Notes: generated by a model not told the origin, from the letters alone. Counted from the stretch's first letter, positions 24,296 to 34,541 are shown. The stretch is 56,968 nt of DNA from Intrasporangiaceae bacterium (GCA_021324575.1 JAJPIW010000058.1:1-56968); one strand, 5' to 3'. A program made the numbers and translations.

Positions 24296-24652
24296 TCAGT
24301 GGTGCGTTGCGGGCGTGGCGCGGTCGTTGATCAGGTAGTCGCCACTGGCGAAGTGCTCCTCCAGCTCTTCGAGGGAGCGGCCACTGGTGTTCGGCAGGTA
24401 GTTCCGGACGAACCAGATCAGGACGAGCCCGATGACGAAGAGGATGAGGAACATCATCTTGATTCCCCACGCGCCCACGATGATCGGGAAGCTGAAGACC
24501 AGGATGCAGTCCGCCGTCCACAGGATGAAGATGCACAGCCCGGTGGCAAACCCTCGGATCCGCAGAGGGAACATCTCGGACAGGCAGACCCAGACCGGGA
24601 CGTTCAAGGTGAGCTGGGTGGTAGCTCCTTTGCCACCGACCAACTCACTCAT
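24296..24652 (-). pseudogene. MFS sugar porter (inositol-transporter-like) with large internal deletion
   Basis: The 118-residue frame keeps about 13 N-terminal residues (MSELVGGKGATTQ) with a good ribosome binding site (AGAGAGGA), then jumps to VWVCLSEMFPLRIRGFATG, the loop before helix 11 of sugar porters, and keeps the last two helices and the tail PNTSGRSLEELEEHF. Ten of twelve membrane helices are missing, so it cannot transport. The tail matches the sugar porter family, from memory most like inositol transporters. The ABC system at 2121-5030 may have taken over uptake. It lies 28 bases after a frameshifted stress gene. Confidence 0.75.
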
Positions 24653-24680
24653 GTGAATCCTCTCTCTGGTTCGGCGCCCG

Positions 24681-25054
24681 TTAGGTCACGGGGCGTTTGA
24701 CGCTCAGGACCGGAACCTCCGCCTCGAGGATCAGGCGTTGACTGATGCTCCCGAGGATGAACTTGCCCACCGGGCTGCGTCGCGCCACGCAGATCACGAG
24801 CCGGTCGACCTCCGGGTTGCTCTCGAGCGCATTCAAGACCGTGTCGACCGGGTCCCGGTCCTCCTTGCTCTTGCGGGAGACCGGCTTCGCGACGAGCCCG
24901 TCGGGGACCCCCGAGAGGTCGATCGTGCCGAGAGTCAGGTTGACGACACCAGGCTCGTCGAGCGAGCCGTGGCTTCCAGGGCGCCGGCTTCCAGGGCGTA
25001 CGAACCCTCTTCGGAGTCGGGGACAACGACCATCACTGACACGGGTCTCTCCAT
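24681..25054 (-). pseudogene. Universal stress protein gene broken by a one-base frameshift
   Basis: From an ATG at 25054 the frame reads MERPVSVMVVVPDSEEGSYA and then LEAGALEATARSTSLV before a quick stop. Shifting by one base it continues VNLTLGTIDLSGVPDGLVAK and ends with RRSPVGKFILGSISQRLILE, the Usp signature (G-2X-G-9X-G-S), then VPVLSVKRPVT. Together they form one normal Usp protein of about 123 residues. A real mutation or a sequencing error is possible. The next gene downstream is a broken transporter, which supports real decay. Confidence 0.75.
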
Positions 25055-25210
25055 TCTCAATGGGCTAGCACGTTCTAGACGTGGCGGAGACCCTCGCGTC
25101 AAACGACGCTGTCCGTCAACAGACCCCGGGGGTCTTCCGTTACCGGTTCAATGCGGCCCCTCTGACCCTCAGGGTCGGCGGTCACCCTGCCCGCCACGGC
25201 GATGAGCGGA

Positions 25211-26398
25211 TCAGTGAGTGGCGCGCCGTTCGGTGTGTGCTGTGAGCGCCGAGCCGAGCCGGTCGACGTTCCACCCGTCGGCCAATGCAGCGCGAACCAG
25301 GTCGGCCTGGGTCGGTGGCGCCATCGACCCGACGGGCTGGTCGCGGTCGAGGTTTGTCGGGAAGGCATATCCCTCGGCACTCGCCGCGACGACGTTGTCC
25401 AGGCGCTCCTCCGGCATGCCGGAAGCCTTGCGGGACAACAGAGCTGGATAGATCGCCCGAACGAGTCGGTCGCGGTCGACAGCCTCCATCGCGCGGCCGA
25501 AGGCCGAGCTGACCTGCAGCAGGTTCGCGACCCGCTGGATGTCGGTCGAGGTGTTGAACCCGGCCGCGTGGAAGAGGGCGGGGTTGAAGAAGACGAGGTC
25601 GCCCTTTCCGAGGGCGAGCTGGACGTGGTGGGCCAGGAAGTAGTTCTGGAACTCCGGCAGCCAGTAGGCGAGGTAGCCGGGGCCGTACTTCTGCGAGTGC
25701 GGCAGGTAGAGCGTCGGCCCGGACTCCACGGGCATGTCGACGTGCGCGATCGCGCCCTGGAGGGTGAGCACCGGGGAGAGGGCGTGGGCGTGCCTGGGGT
25801 ATGCCGCGGCCTGGCTGTCGTCCATGAAGCCGAGGTGGTAGTCGCGGTGGACGGTCTGGCCCTGAGCGCCCGGGCGCACGATGTTGGGCTGCGCGGTCAC
25901 CTGGTAGCCCGGCCCGAGCCAGGCCCGGCTGGCGAGCGCGACGAGGTCGTTGGAGTAGTAGTCGACGTAGGCCGCAGGGTCGGCGATCGCGAGCTTCTCC
26001 TGAGCGTTCCAGATCCGGTCGTTCATCCCGGGCTTGCCGAAGTGGTCGCCGCGGGCGCCACCGGCGATCTTCTCCTCGGTGATGATCAGGTCGAAGGCCT
26101 CGGTGACCCGGTCCAGGACAGCCGGTTCGAACGCGCCCGTGAAGACGACGATGCCGGGGCCTTCGGACCAGGCGTGGACGAGCTCGGTCTCGATCGCCTC
26201 GGTGTCATGTCCTGCGGCGTCGACGACGGCCCGGAGCTCGGCGGCGTCGTAGATGACGACGCCCTGCTCGACCCGGGCGGCATGTGGGTACTCCCCGGCG
26301 TCGGTGCCGTGGGCGAGGATCTCGAGGAGGTCCTCCAGGCGGCAGTCCTGCGCGCGGAAGCGGGAAGTCGGTCGGGTCGGGTCGCTGCGTGGCGTCAT
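25211..26398 (-). CDS. Phytanoyl-CoA dioxygenase (PhyH)-like protein
   Basis: Predicted Fe(II)/2-oxoglutarate-dependent oxygenase, 395 residues. The facial triad is visible as HRDYHLGF (His and Asp) in the middle and the distal His in FFNPALFHAAGFNTS; the Arg that holds 2-oxoglutarate is probably in STDIQRVANLLQV. I chose the ATG at 26398; the frame is open further upstream but enters the divergent regulator gene. It is divergent from a LacI-type regulator 124 bases away, which probably controls it. A hydroxylation of a small polar or lipid substrate is likely; no substrate can be named. Confidence 0.8.
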   Translation of the reverse strand: MTPRSDPTRPTSRFRAQDCRLEDLLEILAHGTDAGEYPHAARVEQGVVIYDAAELRAVVDAAGHDTEAIETELVHAWSEGPGIVVFTGAFEPAVLDRVTEAFDLIITEEKIAGGARGDHFGKPGMNDRIWNAQEKLAIADPAAYVDYYSNDLVALASRAWLGPGYQVTAQPNIVRPGAQGQTVHRDYHLGFMDDSQAAAYPRHAHALSPVLTLQGAIAHVDMPVESGPTLYLPHSQKYGPGYLAYWLPEFQNYFLAHHVQLALGKGDLVFFNPALFHAAGFNTSTDIQRVANLLQVSSAFGRAMEAVDRDRLVRAIYPALLSRKASGMPEERLDNVVAASAEGYAFPTNLDRDQPVGSMAPPTQADLVRAALADGWNVDRLGSALTAHTERRATH

Positions 26399-26522
26399 GG
26401 TCGGGTCCTGTCGGTCGGGGCCGTTGTTCCACCCTGAGCATCGCGCGACCCGGCGGCGTCGGGAAGTGGCAAGAGACCTCAGAAACACCTCACTGGCAGC
26501 GCCCGTCGAGTAGCTTCGGGGT

Positions 26523-27560
26523 GTGCCGCACGGACCGTTCCGGATCGTAGACATCGCGGAGCAGGCCGGGGTCAGCCCCGCGACCGTCGACCGTGTCCTG
26601 CACCAGCGGCCAACGGTGAGCGGTCGCGCGGTCCGGCAGGTGGAGCAGGCCCTGCTAGACCTCGAGCGCCAGCAGACCCAGGTGCGGCTCGGCTCCAAGA
26701 CCTTGGTCCTCGACGTCGTCATCCACGCCCCGAGCCGGTTCACCGACAGTGCTCGCGGGGCGTTGGAGCACGAGCTGCCCGGTCTGCGACCGGCGACGGT
26801 GCGGGCGCGCTTCCACGTGCGCGAGACCTTCGCTGCCGGCGAGCTCGTCGCCGCCTTGGACGGCATCGGGCGCCGGGGCCGGCCCAGCGACGGCATCCTG
26901 CTCAAGGCCCCCGACGAGCCCGAGGTCGCGGCTGCCGTCGACCGACTCGCGGCGCGCGGCATACCGGTCGTCACGATTGTCACCGACGTACGAGACTGCC
27001 GGCGGATCGCCTACGTCGGCCTGGACAACCACAGCGCCGGCGCGACCGCGGCATACCTCATGAACGGCTGGCTGGGACGCTCGCGCGGTTGCGTAGTGGC
27101 GACCCTGTCCCGGTCGACCATGTTGGGCGAACGGGAGCGACTCGCGGCCTTCGATGCGTCGATGGCCCAGCTCGACCCGCGACGCGAGATTGTCGTGCTC
27201 GCCGACAGCGACGGACTCGACGAAGGGGTGCGGGGGTTGGTCCGGTCTCTGCTCGCGACGCGCCGCGACGTCGCCGCGGTCTACTCGATCGGTGGTGGCA
27301 ACCGGGGCCTGTTCGCCGAGCTCGATGCCGTAGGGGTGTCGCCCCGGGCCTACATCGGGCACGACCTCGACGCCGACAACGTGCCACTGCTCCTTGCCGG
27401 TCGGTTCACTGCCGTGCTCAACCACGACTTCCGGGTCGACATGCGCGCAGCGTGCGAACAGATCCTCCGCCATCATGGGCTGCTTCCTGGTGCCCCGACC
27501 TCCCAACCCGCCCCGGTGCAGGTGGTCACGCCGCACAACCTGCCGCCGCGCCTTCGCTGA
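26523..27560 (+). CDS. LacI-family transcriptional regulator
   Basis: Regulator of 345 residues. The helix-turn-helix is RIVDIAEQAGVSPATVDRVL with the start of the hinge after VSGRAVRQVEQAL. The effector domain is of the periplasmic-binding type 4 kind: GILLKAPDEPEVAAAVDRLA, AYVGLDNHSAGATAAYLM, VYSIGGGNRGLFAEL, GHDLDADNVPLLLAG. This resembles regulators that sense sugar or polyol ligands. Start is GTG. It is divergent from the PhyH gene and convergent, 12 bases apart, with the XRE gene; no terminator is visible between them. Confidence 0.88.
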   Translation: MPHGPFRIVDIAEQAGVSPATVDRVLHQRPTVSGRAVRQVEQALLDLERQQTQVRLGSKTLVLDVVIHAPSRFTDSARGALEHELPGLRPATVRARFHVRETFAAGELVAALDGIGRRGRPSDGILLKAPDEPEVAAAVDRLAARGIPVVTIVTDVRDCRRIAYVGLDNHSAGATAAYLMNGWLGRSRGCVVATLSRSTMLGERERLAAFDASMAQLDPRREIVVLADSDGLDEGVRGLVRSLLATRRDVAAVYSIGGGNRGLFAELDAVGVSPRAYIGHDLDADNVPLLLAGRFTAVLNHDFRVDMRAACEQILRHHGLLPGAPTSQPAPVQVVTPHNLPPRLR

Positions 27561-27572
27561 CGCCTGGGGTTC

Positions 27573-28079
27573 TCAGGGACTGGGGCGGCGCCATACCCAC
27601 CAGATCCAGCGCGGGTCCCACCCGCCGTCGTTCGGCGGCAACCATCGCGGCGGTCGGTCGCTGCGTGAGGTCGTGCCATGCCCGGGATAGCGCCGGCCGC
27701 GAAGGTCGCGAGCAAACAGGTCCGCCGCGCTCCATTCCCCACGCGTCACCGGCTTCGGCCCGGTCTCCGCGTCGGTCTGGTCTGTGTCGGTCTGGTCTGT
27801 GTCGGTCTGGTCTGTGTCGGTCTGGTCTGTGTCGGTCTGGTCTGTGTCGTCCCCGGGCGACCGGCGGACGAGAACCAGGTCCAGCCCGGTCATGCGCAGC
27901 ACGTCCAGGACGCGGTCCAGGCTGGTCGAACCGGGCGCCGTCTCGAGCCGCCCGATGGCTGAGGAGGAGACCCCGACGAGCTCGGCGAGGCCGCGCTGCG
28001 ACAGACCCAGGCGACGGCGCTCGGCACGAAGCGCCAGGATGATGAGATCGTCCAGGTCGAGCCGTGCTCGGGCCGTCAT
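27573..28079 (-). CDS. XRE-family helix-turn-helix protein with DTDQT repeat linker
   Basis: Predicted DNA-binding protein, 168 residues. Residues 10-70 form a Cro/C1-type HTH: LRAERRRLGLSQRGLAELVG, VSSSAIGRLETAPGSTSLDR. Residues 78-103 are five perfect DTDQT units, encoded by a 15-base tandem repeat (27771-27845). The C-terminal part, rich in Arg, Pro and Trp (WIWWVWRR), matches no family I know. An HTH plus unknown domain could be an antitoxin or a regulator of a nearby gene; no toxin partner is seen. Start is the ATG at 28079; the frame is open much further upstream through low-complexity DNA. Confidence 0.7.
   Translation of the reverse strand: MTARARLDLDDLIILALRAERRRLGLSQRGLAELVGVSSSAIGRLETAPGSTSLDRVLDVLRMTGLDLVLVRRSPGDDTDQTDTDQTDTDQTDTDQTDTDQTDAETGPKPVTRGEWSAADLFARDLRGRRYPGHGTTSRSDRPPRWLPPNDGGWDPRWIWWVWRRPSP
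27771..27845. repeat. 15-base tandem repeat, five perfect copies
   Basis: The unit GTCGGTCTGGTCTGT repeats five times without a change inside the XRE gene. Since 15 is a multiple of three, gain or loss of units would change linker length (DTDQT units) without breaking the frame. Confidence 0.95.
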
Positions 28080-28300
28080 GACCTCTGGAGCCAGTGAGCG
28101 GCGGGACGGCCCGGGACGGGCCCGGCGGGCCGCGGCCCCGTTGCAGTCCGCGGTGTGGGCACCGCCCACCGCGTCGGCTCTGTCGAGTGCCCCGGCTCCG
28201 TCCATGGTTGAGCATCTCCCGTCGATGCCGTGGACCGGAGTCTGCGCGGTCTTCTTGTGGACGGGCGGGCGCGTGTCATGGGTCTGTGGACGGGTGCGCC

Positions 28301-28398
28301 AACTGCCAACTGCCAACTGCCAACTGCCAACTGCCAACTGCCAACTGCCAACTGCCAACTGGCAACTGCCAACTGCCAACTGCCAACTGCCAACCGCC
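28301..28398. repeat. Heptanucleotide tandem repeat (AACTGCC), 12 units plus 2 degenerate
   Basis: The unit AACTGCC occurs eight times in a row, once as AACTGGC, four more times, then degrades to AACCGCC and GACCGCC. At 50-57% GC it stands out from its surroundings. A seven-base unit changes reading frame with each gain or loss. It lies upstream of the XRE gene. Such arrays vary in length by replication slippage. Confidence 0.95.
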
Positions 28399-28413
28399 GA
28401 CCGCCGACGGGCG

Positions 28414-28491
28414 CGAGGGAGTGAGCGGCCCCACGATTTACGCCGTGTGCTGCTGCCCCGTGCTCTGGGGCAGCAGCACAGCAGACAAAAA
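28414..28491 (+). repeat. Dispersed hairpin repeat, copy 2
   Basis: GTGCTGCTGCCCC (28447-28459) pairs perfectly with GGGGCAGCAGCAC (28467-28479) around a seven-base loop. About 70 bases match copy 1 at 6772-6844 in inverted orientation. Differences between the copies fall mostly at third codon positions of one frame, plus one three-base deletion, which is unexpected for a plain terminator. Confidence 0.7.
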
Positions 28492-28495
28492 CTAG
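28421..28495 (+). CDS. Possible 24-residue Cys-Cys-Cys mini-ORF in the hairpin repeat
   Basis: GTG at 28421, directly after GCGAGGGA, opens a frame that reads VSGPTIYAVCCCPVLWGSST then ADKN and stop. Poly-cysteine short ORFs act as cysteine-responsive attenuators in mycobacteria (known), and here the Cys codons lie in the 5' arm of a strong hairpin. However no gene follows on this strand; the TauE-like gene converges. The other copy has lost the start codon. Coding is therefore uncertain. Confidence 0.25.
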   Translation: MSGPTIYAVCCCPVLWGSSTADKN

Positions 28496-28690
28496 CGAGG
28501 GGACGTCGCGGGCAAGTACGGACTGGGAGCCGAGGAGCCGCGGGGGCGTGAGCGGAGGAGCCGCGGCGGTGCGGGCGCAGGGAGCGCGGGCGGAAGGGGT
28601 GCGGGGGCGCGGGTCCGGGGTGTGAGCGGAGGGAGCGCGGGCGGAGGGGGCGAGCGGCGGGGCGCGGCGGTACGCACGCGCGTTGGCGCG

Positions 28691-29431
28691 TCACCGGACG
28701 AGCAGCGCGAGAGCCGAGAGCGCCGAGGCGAGCAGCACGGCGCGCTCGAACCCACGTTGGGAGATCCGGCGCATGGTCACCAGGCCGAGCCAGCCGCCCA
28801 GGATGACCACCGGGGCGAGCAACAACGCCCGCCGGACGTCGGCCCAGCCGAGCAGCCCCAGACCGACGCTGAACGGCACCTTGCACAGGTTGACGCCGAA
28901 GAAGAACCACGCCCCGGTCCCGACGAACCGTCGCTTCTCCACACCCTTCGCCACGAGGAACAAGGTCATCACGGCACCAGCCGCGTTCGCCGTCATCGTC
29001 GCGAAGCCGGCGCCGAGCCCGGTCGCCCAGCCGGCCCAGCGCGGCGGGTTCGGGCGCTCGGCGGGCTCCGCGGCATACGAGGCTCTCGCGTTGAGACCCA
29101 GCTGGAGGAGGACGAGCGCGAGGAGCAGCGCGCCGATGCTGCGCCGCAGCCAGGTGTCGTCGACGACGTGCAGGAACAGGGCACCGAGCGCCAGTCCGGG
29201 GAGGACGGTCGGTACGAGCTCGCGGACGAGGTGCCAGTCGCAGTCGCGTCGGTAGTGCCAGATCGCCACGAGGTCGCCGACGAGCAGGACGGCGAGGATC
29301 GCGCCGGTCGATGCCCGCGCCGGCATGACGCTGGCGAAGATCGCGACCGCGACGACGGCCAGCCCGCCGAGGGAGGTCTTGGAGTAGCCGATGACGAGCG
29401 CGGCGATCGCAAGGAGCAGCGCCGTCGTCAC
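28691..29431 (-). CDS. TauE/SafE-family sulfite/organosulfur exporter-like protein
   Basis: Integral membrane protein of 246 residues with about eight hydrophobic helices. The family pattern is visible in LVIGYSKTSLGGLAVVAVAI near the start and WATGLGAGFATMTANAAGAV in the second repeat; members export small anions such as sulfite or sulfoacetate. Start is GTG at 29431. A decayed copy of its last 40 codons lies at 6849-6966. It sits alone between a repeat-rich gap and the nucleoside transporter operon, so substrate cannot be inferred. Confidence 0.82.
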   Translation of the reverse strand: MTTALLLAIAALVIGYSKTSLGGLAVVAVAIFASVMPARASTGAILAVLLVGDLVAIWHYRRDCDWHLVRELVPTVLPGLALGALFLHVVDDTWLRRSIGALLLALVLLQLGLNARASYAAEPAERPNPPRWAGWATGLGAGFATMTANAAGAVMTLFLVAKGVEKRRFVGTGAWFFFGVNLCKVPFSVGLGLLGWADVRRALLLAPVVILGGWLGLVTMRRISQRGFERAVLLASALSALALLVR

Positions 29432-29489
29432 CTGCTGACCCTAGCCAGACCAGCCCGTGTGCCGTATGTCGGGTGGTCGCGCGCGGTGC

Positions 29490-31060
<1,571 letters not shown>

Positions 31061-31064
<4 letters not shown>

Positions 31065-32056
31065 GATCCCTCTCCCTTGACGAACGGTTGGCCGGCGGCG
31101 GCGGGAGGTCGGACCCGTCCGGCAGCGGCGGCGAGGACCACGAGGGTCAGGACGTACGGGAGCAGGTTGATGAACTGCTGCGGCAGGCTGACGATGTTGC
31201 TGGCCTGCAGCTGGGAGGCCAGGGCGCTGGTGAAGCCGAAGAACAGGGCTGCCGCGAAGGCCCGCAGCGGCCGCCAGGCGCCGAAGATCATGATGGCCAG
31301 AGCGAGGAAGCCTCGGCCGGCCGTCATGCCGCGCTCGAAGGTCGGCGTGGCCTCCATCGAGAGGTAGGCGCCGGCCAGGCCCGCGAGGCCACCGGCGATG
31401 GTGACGTTGAGCAGCCGCATCGCGATGACGTTGATGCCGGCGGTGTCGGCGGCGCTGGGGTACTCGCCGACGGCCCGGGTCCGCAGGCCCCACCGGGTGC
31501 GGAACAGCGCGAAGTGCAGGATCGCCACGATGACCAGGGTGGTCAGGGCGATCGGTCCGCCCTCGAAGAAGACCGGCCCGATGAGTGGGATCTTGGACAG
31601 CAGCGGGATGTCGATGTTGGGCATGACGTGGGTGAGGGACTGGCCGGACTTGTAGTAGAAGGACGTCAGGCCGGTGGCGATGATGTTGATGACGACGCCG
31701 GCGATGATCTGGTCCATCTGCCACTTGACCGTGGTCCAGGCGAGGAACGCGCCCATGAGCATCCCGGAGAGGACACCGGCGATGACTCCGGCCCACAGCG
31801 ACTGGGTCGCGGCGGCGGTGAAGAAGCCGCTGAAGGCACCGACGAGCATCTGGCCCTCGATGCCGATGTTGATCACGCCGGAGCGCTCACCCATGACCCC
31901 CACGCAGGCGGCGAGGACGAGAGGCACCGCGAAGGACCACGCGAAGTCGATCATCGACACCGCGACCCGCTGGTTGATGGCGTAGAAGACGTATGCCGCG
32001 ACGATGATCGCGACGGCCGTGAGCGTGACGCTGCGGTTGCGGCTGAACCAGGCCAT
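31061..32056 (-). CDS. BMP-type nucleoside/purine ABC transporter permease (NupC-like)
   Basis: Membrane subunit of 331 residues with about nine hydrophobic segments. Family marks are GVMGERSGVINIGIEGQML near residue 60 and RTRAVGEYPSAADTAGINV near residue 190, the latter being the coupling loop. It starts 2 bases after the other permease and overlaps the ATPase gene by four bases. Together the two permeases form the heterodimeric channel. Confidence 0.88.
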
Positions 32057-32058
32057 GG

Positions 32059-33210
32059 TCAGGACCCCCAGCCACTGGTGAGAGCCGAGCCCTTGGCGGC
32101 ATACCGCCGGAAGATCAGCTTGGCGACGAGGGGGAGGGAGACGAACAGCAGGGTGATCGCGAGGAGCATGTCGACGACCTCGGGCTGGATGCCGGTGTCG
32201 AACTGGAGGGCCGAGGCACCGGCACGCAGGGCACCGACGAGGAAGGCGGCCGGGATGGTCGCGACCGGGTTGGACCGGGCCAGCAGGGCGATGGTGATGC
32301 CGTCGAAGCCGAGGTTGGCGTTGAAGCCCGACTCGTAACGGTGGATGTCACCCAGGGTCTCGATCCCGCCGGCCAGGCCGGCGAAGGCTCCGGCCAGCGC
32401 CATCGCGAGCAGGATCATCTTGTTGATCTTGATGCCGGCGTAGCCGGCCGCTGCCTTGTTGCGCCCGACCGTCTCGAACTGGAAGCCCAGGGTGGTCCGG
32501 CGCAGCATCCAGGCGGTGCCGACGGCGAGGATGACGGCGATGGGGAAGCCGATCGGGACGATCCCCATGTCGTTGAGGAAGGCCTGCGGCGCGATCTGCG
32601 GCGTCCTCGGGATGGCCTGGCCCTTCTCCTTGAACGGGTTGTTGATCAGGTAGTCGATGATGTTGACGGCGATCGAGTTGAGCATGATCGTCGAGATCAC
32701 CTCGTGGACGCCGCGGGAGGTCTTGAGGAAGCCGGCGATCGAGGCCCACATCGCGCCGGCCAGCAGCCCGCAGAGGAGCGCGACGAGGATGATGACGATC
32801 CCCGGCGCCGAGTGCAGCTTGTAGCCGACGACCGCCGCGGCGAGGGCGCCGAAGATGAACTGTCCCTGGGCGCCGATGTTGAACAGGCCGACGCGCAGCG
32901 GGACGGCGACGGCCAGGCCGGTGAAGATGAGCGGCGTGGTCCGCTGCAGCGTCTGGTTCAGGCCGTCCCGGGTAAACAGGGCCGACTGGAAGAGGGTCTT
33001 GTAGGCGTAGGTCGGGTTGACGCCCTGCTGCCGGATGAGCAGTGCGCCCACGACGAACGCGACGACCAGCCCGACGACGGGCACGACGATGGCTTGGTAC
33101 CGGATGAGCGCACCCCAGAGGCCGCCGGGCGTTGGTGGCGCCCCACGCTCGAGGACCGCCGGCGCGGCGGCCGGAGTGGCGGGGGGTGGGGCGACGTCTT
33201 TGTCCGGCAT
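32059..33210 (-). CDS. BMP-type nucleoside/purine ABC transporter permease (NupB-like)
   Basis: Membrane subunit of 383 residues with about nine or ten hydrophobic segments after a Pro/Ala-rich N-terminus. Family marks are TGLAVAVPLRVGLFNIGAQG near residue 120 and FETVGRNKAAAGYAGIKINK near residue 260. It follows the BMP lipoprotein gene after 101 bases that contain a perfect 12-pair hairpin, which probably sets a lower level for the membrane genes than for the binding protein. Confidence 0.88.
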   Translation of the reverse strand: MPDKDVAPPPATPAAAPAVLERGAPPTPGGLWGALIRYQAIVVPVVGLVVAFVVGALLIRQQGVNPTYAYKTLFQSALFTRDGLNQTLQRTTPLIFTGLAVAVPLRVGLFNIGAQGQFIFGALAAAVVGYKLHSAPGIVIILVALLCGLLAGAMWASIAGFLKTSRGVHEVISTIMLNSIAVNIIDYLINNPFKEKGQAIPRTPQIAPQAFLNDMGIVPIGFPIAVILAVGTAWMLRRTTLGFQFETVGRNKAAAGYAGIKINKMILLAMALAGAFAGLAGGIETLGDIHRYESGFNANLGFDGITIALLARSNPVATIPAAFLVGALRAGASALQFDTGIQPEVVDMLLAITLLFVSLPLVAKLIFRRYAAKGSALTSGWGS

Positions 33211-33230
33211 CTCTCTCCGTCCTTGCAGAG

Positions 33231-33262
33231 GGGGCGGGCGTCCTGGTCGGGACGCCCGCCCC
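33231..33262 (-). terminator. Intercistronic hairpin between BMP lipoprotein and permease genes
   Basis: GGGGCGGGCGTC (33231-33242) pairs perfectly with GACGCCCGCCCC (33251-33262) around eight bases. Such hairpins after binding-protein genes usually cause partial termination or protect the upstream mRNA, giving more binding protein than permease. That role is inference. Confidence 0.65.
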
Positions 33263-33311
33263 TGGGTCCTGGCGGACTTGCTGCTGACGCTATCGCGTCA
33301 GGTCGTGCTTT

Positions 33312-34376
33312 TCAGAGGGTCACGCCAGTCTTCAGCGAGCCGTTGGCGAGCTTGGCGACGACGTCGGCGACCTTGGTCTTGACATCGGCCGGGACGCTGC
33401 TGTCGAAGGCGTGGTACGGCGAGACGCCGGCGGTGCCGATGAAGTTGCCGCCCTTGATCGAGCCGTCCTTGGCCTGCTTGATCAGGTCGGTGACACCCTG
33501 GGAGAGGTGCTTCTCGGCCGAGGTGATGAGGCACGGCTGGGCGGCCGGGACCGAGTCCCACTGGTCGACGTCGACGCCGATGCAGAAGACGGTCTTGCCG
33601 GCGCCGCTGGCCTTGGCGGTCTCCTGGATGGCGCCGTTGCCGGTGCTGCCGCCGGCGCCGAAGACGATGTCGACACCCTGGGCGAGCTGCTTCTTGGCCT
33701 CGCCGGCGCCCCATACCGGGTCCTGGAAGGCGTTGTCACCGGCCGGGTGGTAGACGCTGGTGACCTTGACCTTGGGGTTCGCGGCGAGCGCGCCGGCCTT
33801 GTAGCCCTTGTCGTACTTCTGGACCGGCGGGATCTCCTGGCCGAGGACGTCGCCGATCTTGTTGGTCTTGGTCATCAGGCCGGCGAGGTAGCCCGCGGCG
33901 TAGCCGGCCTGGTCCTCGTTGAAGGACAGACCGGTGAGGTTCGGGCTCTTCACCTTGCTGGTGTCGATGAACTGGTCGACGCCGATGAACTTGGTGTCGG
34001 GGTACTGGGCGGCGGCCTTGACGGTCGCGTCGGCCATGAGGAAGCCGACCGTCACGATGACGTCGTACTTCTTGTCGGTGAACTGCTTGATGTTGGTCGC
34101 ATAGTCGTTGGTCGAGACCGTCTCGATGTCCTTGACCTGCGCACCGGTGGCCTTGCCGCCCGCCTCGACGCCCTCCCAGGCGGACTGGTTGAACGACTTG
34201 TCGTCGATCTTGCCGGTGTCGGTGACGAGGCCGACGCAGAACACGTCAGGCTTCGAACAGTCGCCGCTCGCGGCGGAGGACGAGCCCGACGTGTTCGAGT
34301 TGCCCGTGCTGCCGCCACAGCCCGCGAGCGCGAGCGCCGCGATCGGGGTGAGGGCGAGGTAGCGCATTGCCTTCAT
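33312..34376 (-). CDS. BMP-family lipoprotein, nucleoside-binding
   Basis: Substrate-binding lipoprotein of 354 residues (BMP/Med/PnrA family). The signal peptide ends in the lipobox LAGC near residue 20. The mature protein shows VCVGLVTDTGKIDDKSFNQS, the usual N-terminal motif with Asp and Phe that contact the nucleoside, and GDVLGQEIPPVQKYDKGYKAG. I chose the ATG at 34376, with AGGAG eight bases upstream; the frame is open further out. TATAGA at 34463-34468 (minus strand) is a possible -10 box, giving a leader of about 80 bases. It heads the transporter operon. Confidence 0.9.
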   Translation of the reverse strand: MKAMRYLALTPIAALALAGCGGSTGNSNTSGSSSAASGDCSKPDVFCVGLVTDTGKIDDKSFNQSAWEGVEAGGKATGAQVKDIETVSTNDYATNIKQFTDKKYDVIVTVGFLMADATVKAAAQYPDTKFIGVDQFIDTSKVKSPNLTGLSFNEDQAGYAAGYLAGLMTKTNKIGDVLGQEIPPVQKYDKGYKAGALAANPKVKVTSVYHPAGDNAFQDPVWGAGEAKKQLAQGVDIVFGAGGSTGNGAIQETAKASGAGKTVFCIGVDVDQWDSVPAAQPCLITSAEKHLSQGVTDLIKQAKDGSIKGGNFIGTAGVSPYHAFDSSVPADVKTKVADVVAKLANGSLKTGVTL

Positions 34377-34541
34377 GTTCTTTGCTCCTGAGTCTGCTGA
34401 CGAAGTGTGGTGCGTGCTGGTCTGGCGGACCGTGCAACGGACCACCCCACGACGCACGGCACTCTATACGCGTGCCCAGCATCTGATACGGAGATTCGGG
34501 CGTCGTTGCCGGATCGTTGCGGCCGCACCGAAGGACTTCCG

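Larger units (their letters stand above)
28080..28690. other. 611-base low-complexity gap
   Basis: Between the XRE start and the end of the TauE-like gene there is no convincing full-size gene. It holds the heptamer tandem repeat (28301-28398), the hairpin repeat with a possible 24-residue ORF (28414-28491), and a G-rich stretch (28500-28690). Long open frames on both strands here are products of the repeat and of the base composition. Confidence 0.6.

Noticed and set aside
24649-25026. Minus-strand 125-codon frame over the Usp pseudogene
   Set aside because: It is a third frame of the broken Usp gene; the Usp sequence is readable only by joining the two other frames.
28076-28551. Overlapping frames giving LPTANCQ or VGSWQLA repeats
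   Set aside because: They only translate the heptamer tandem repeat and are open on both strands; no start site or conserved part.
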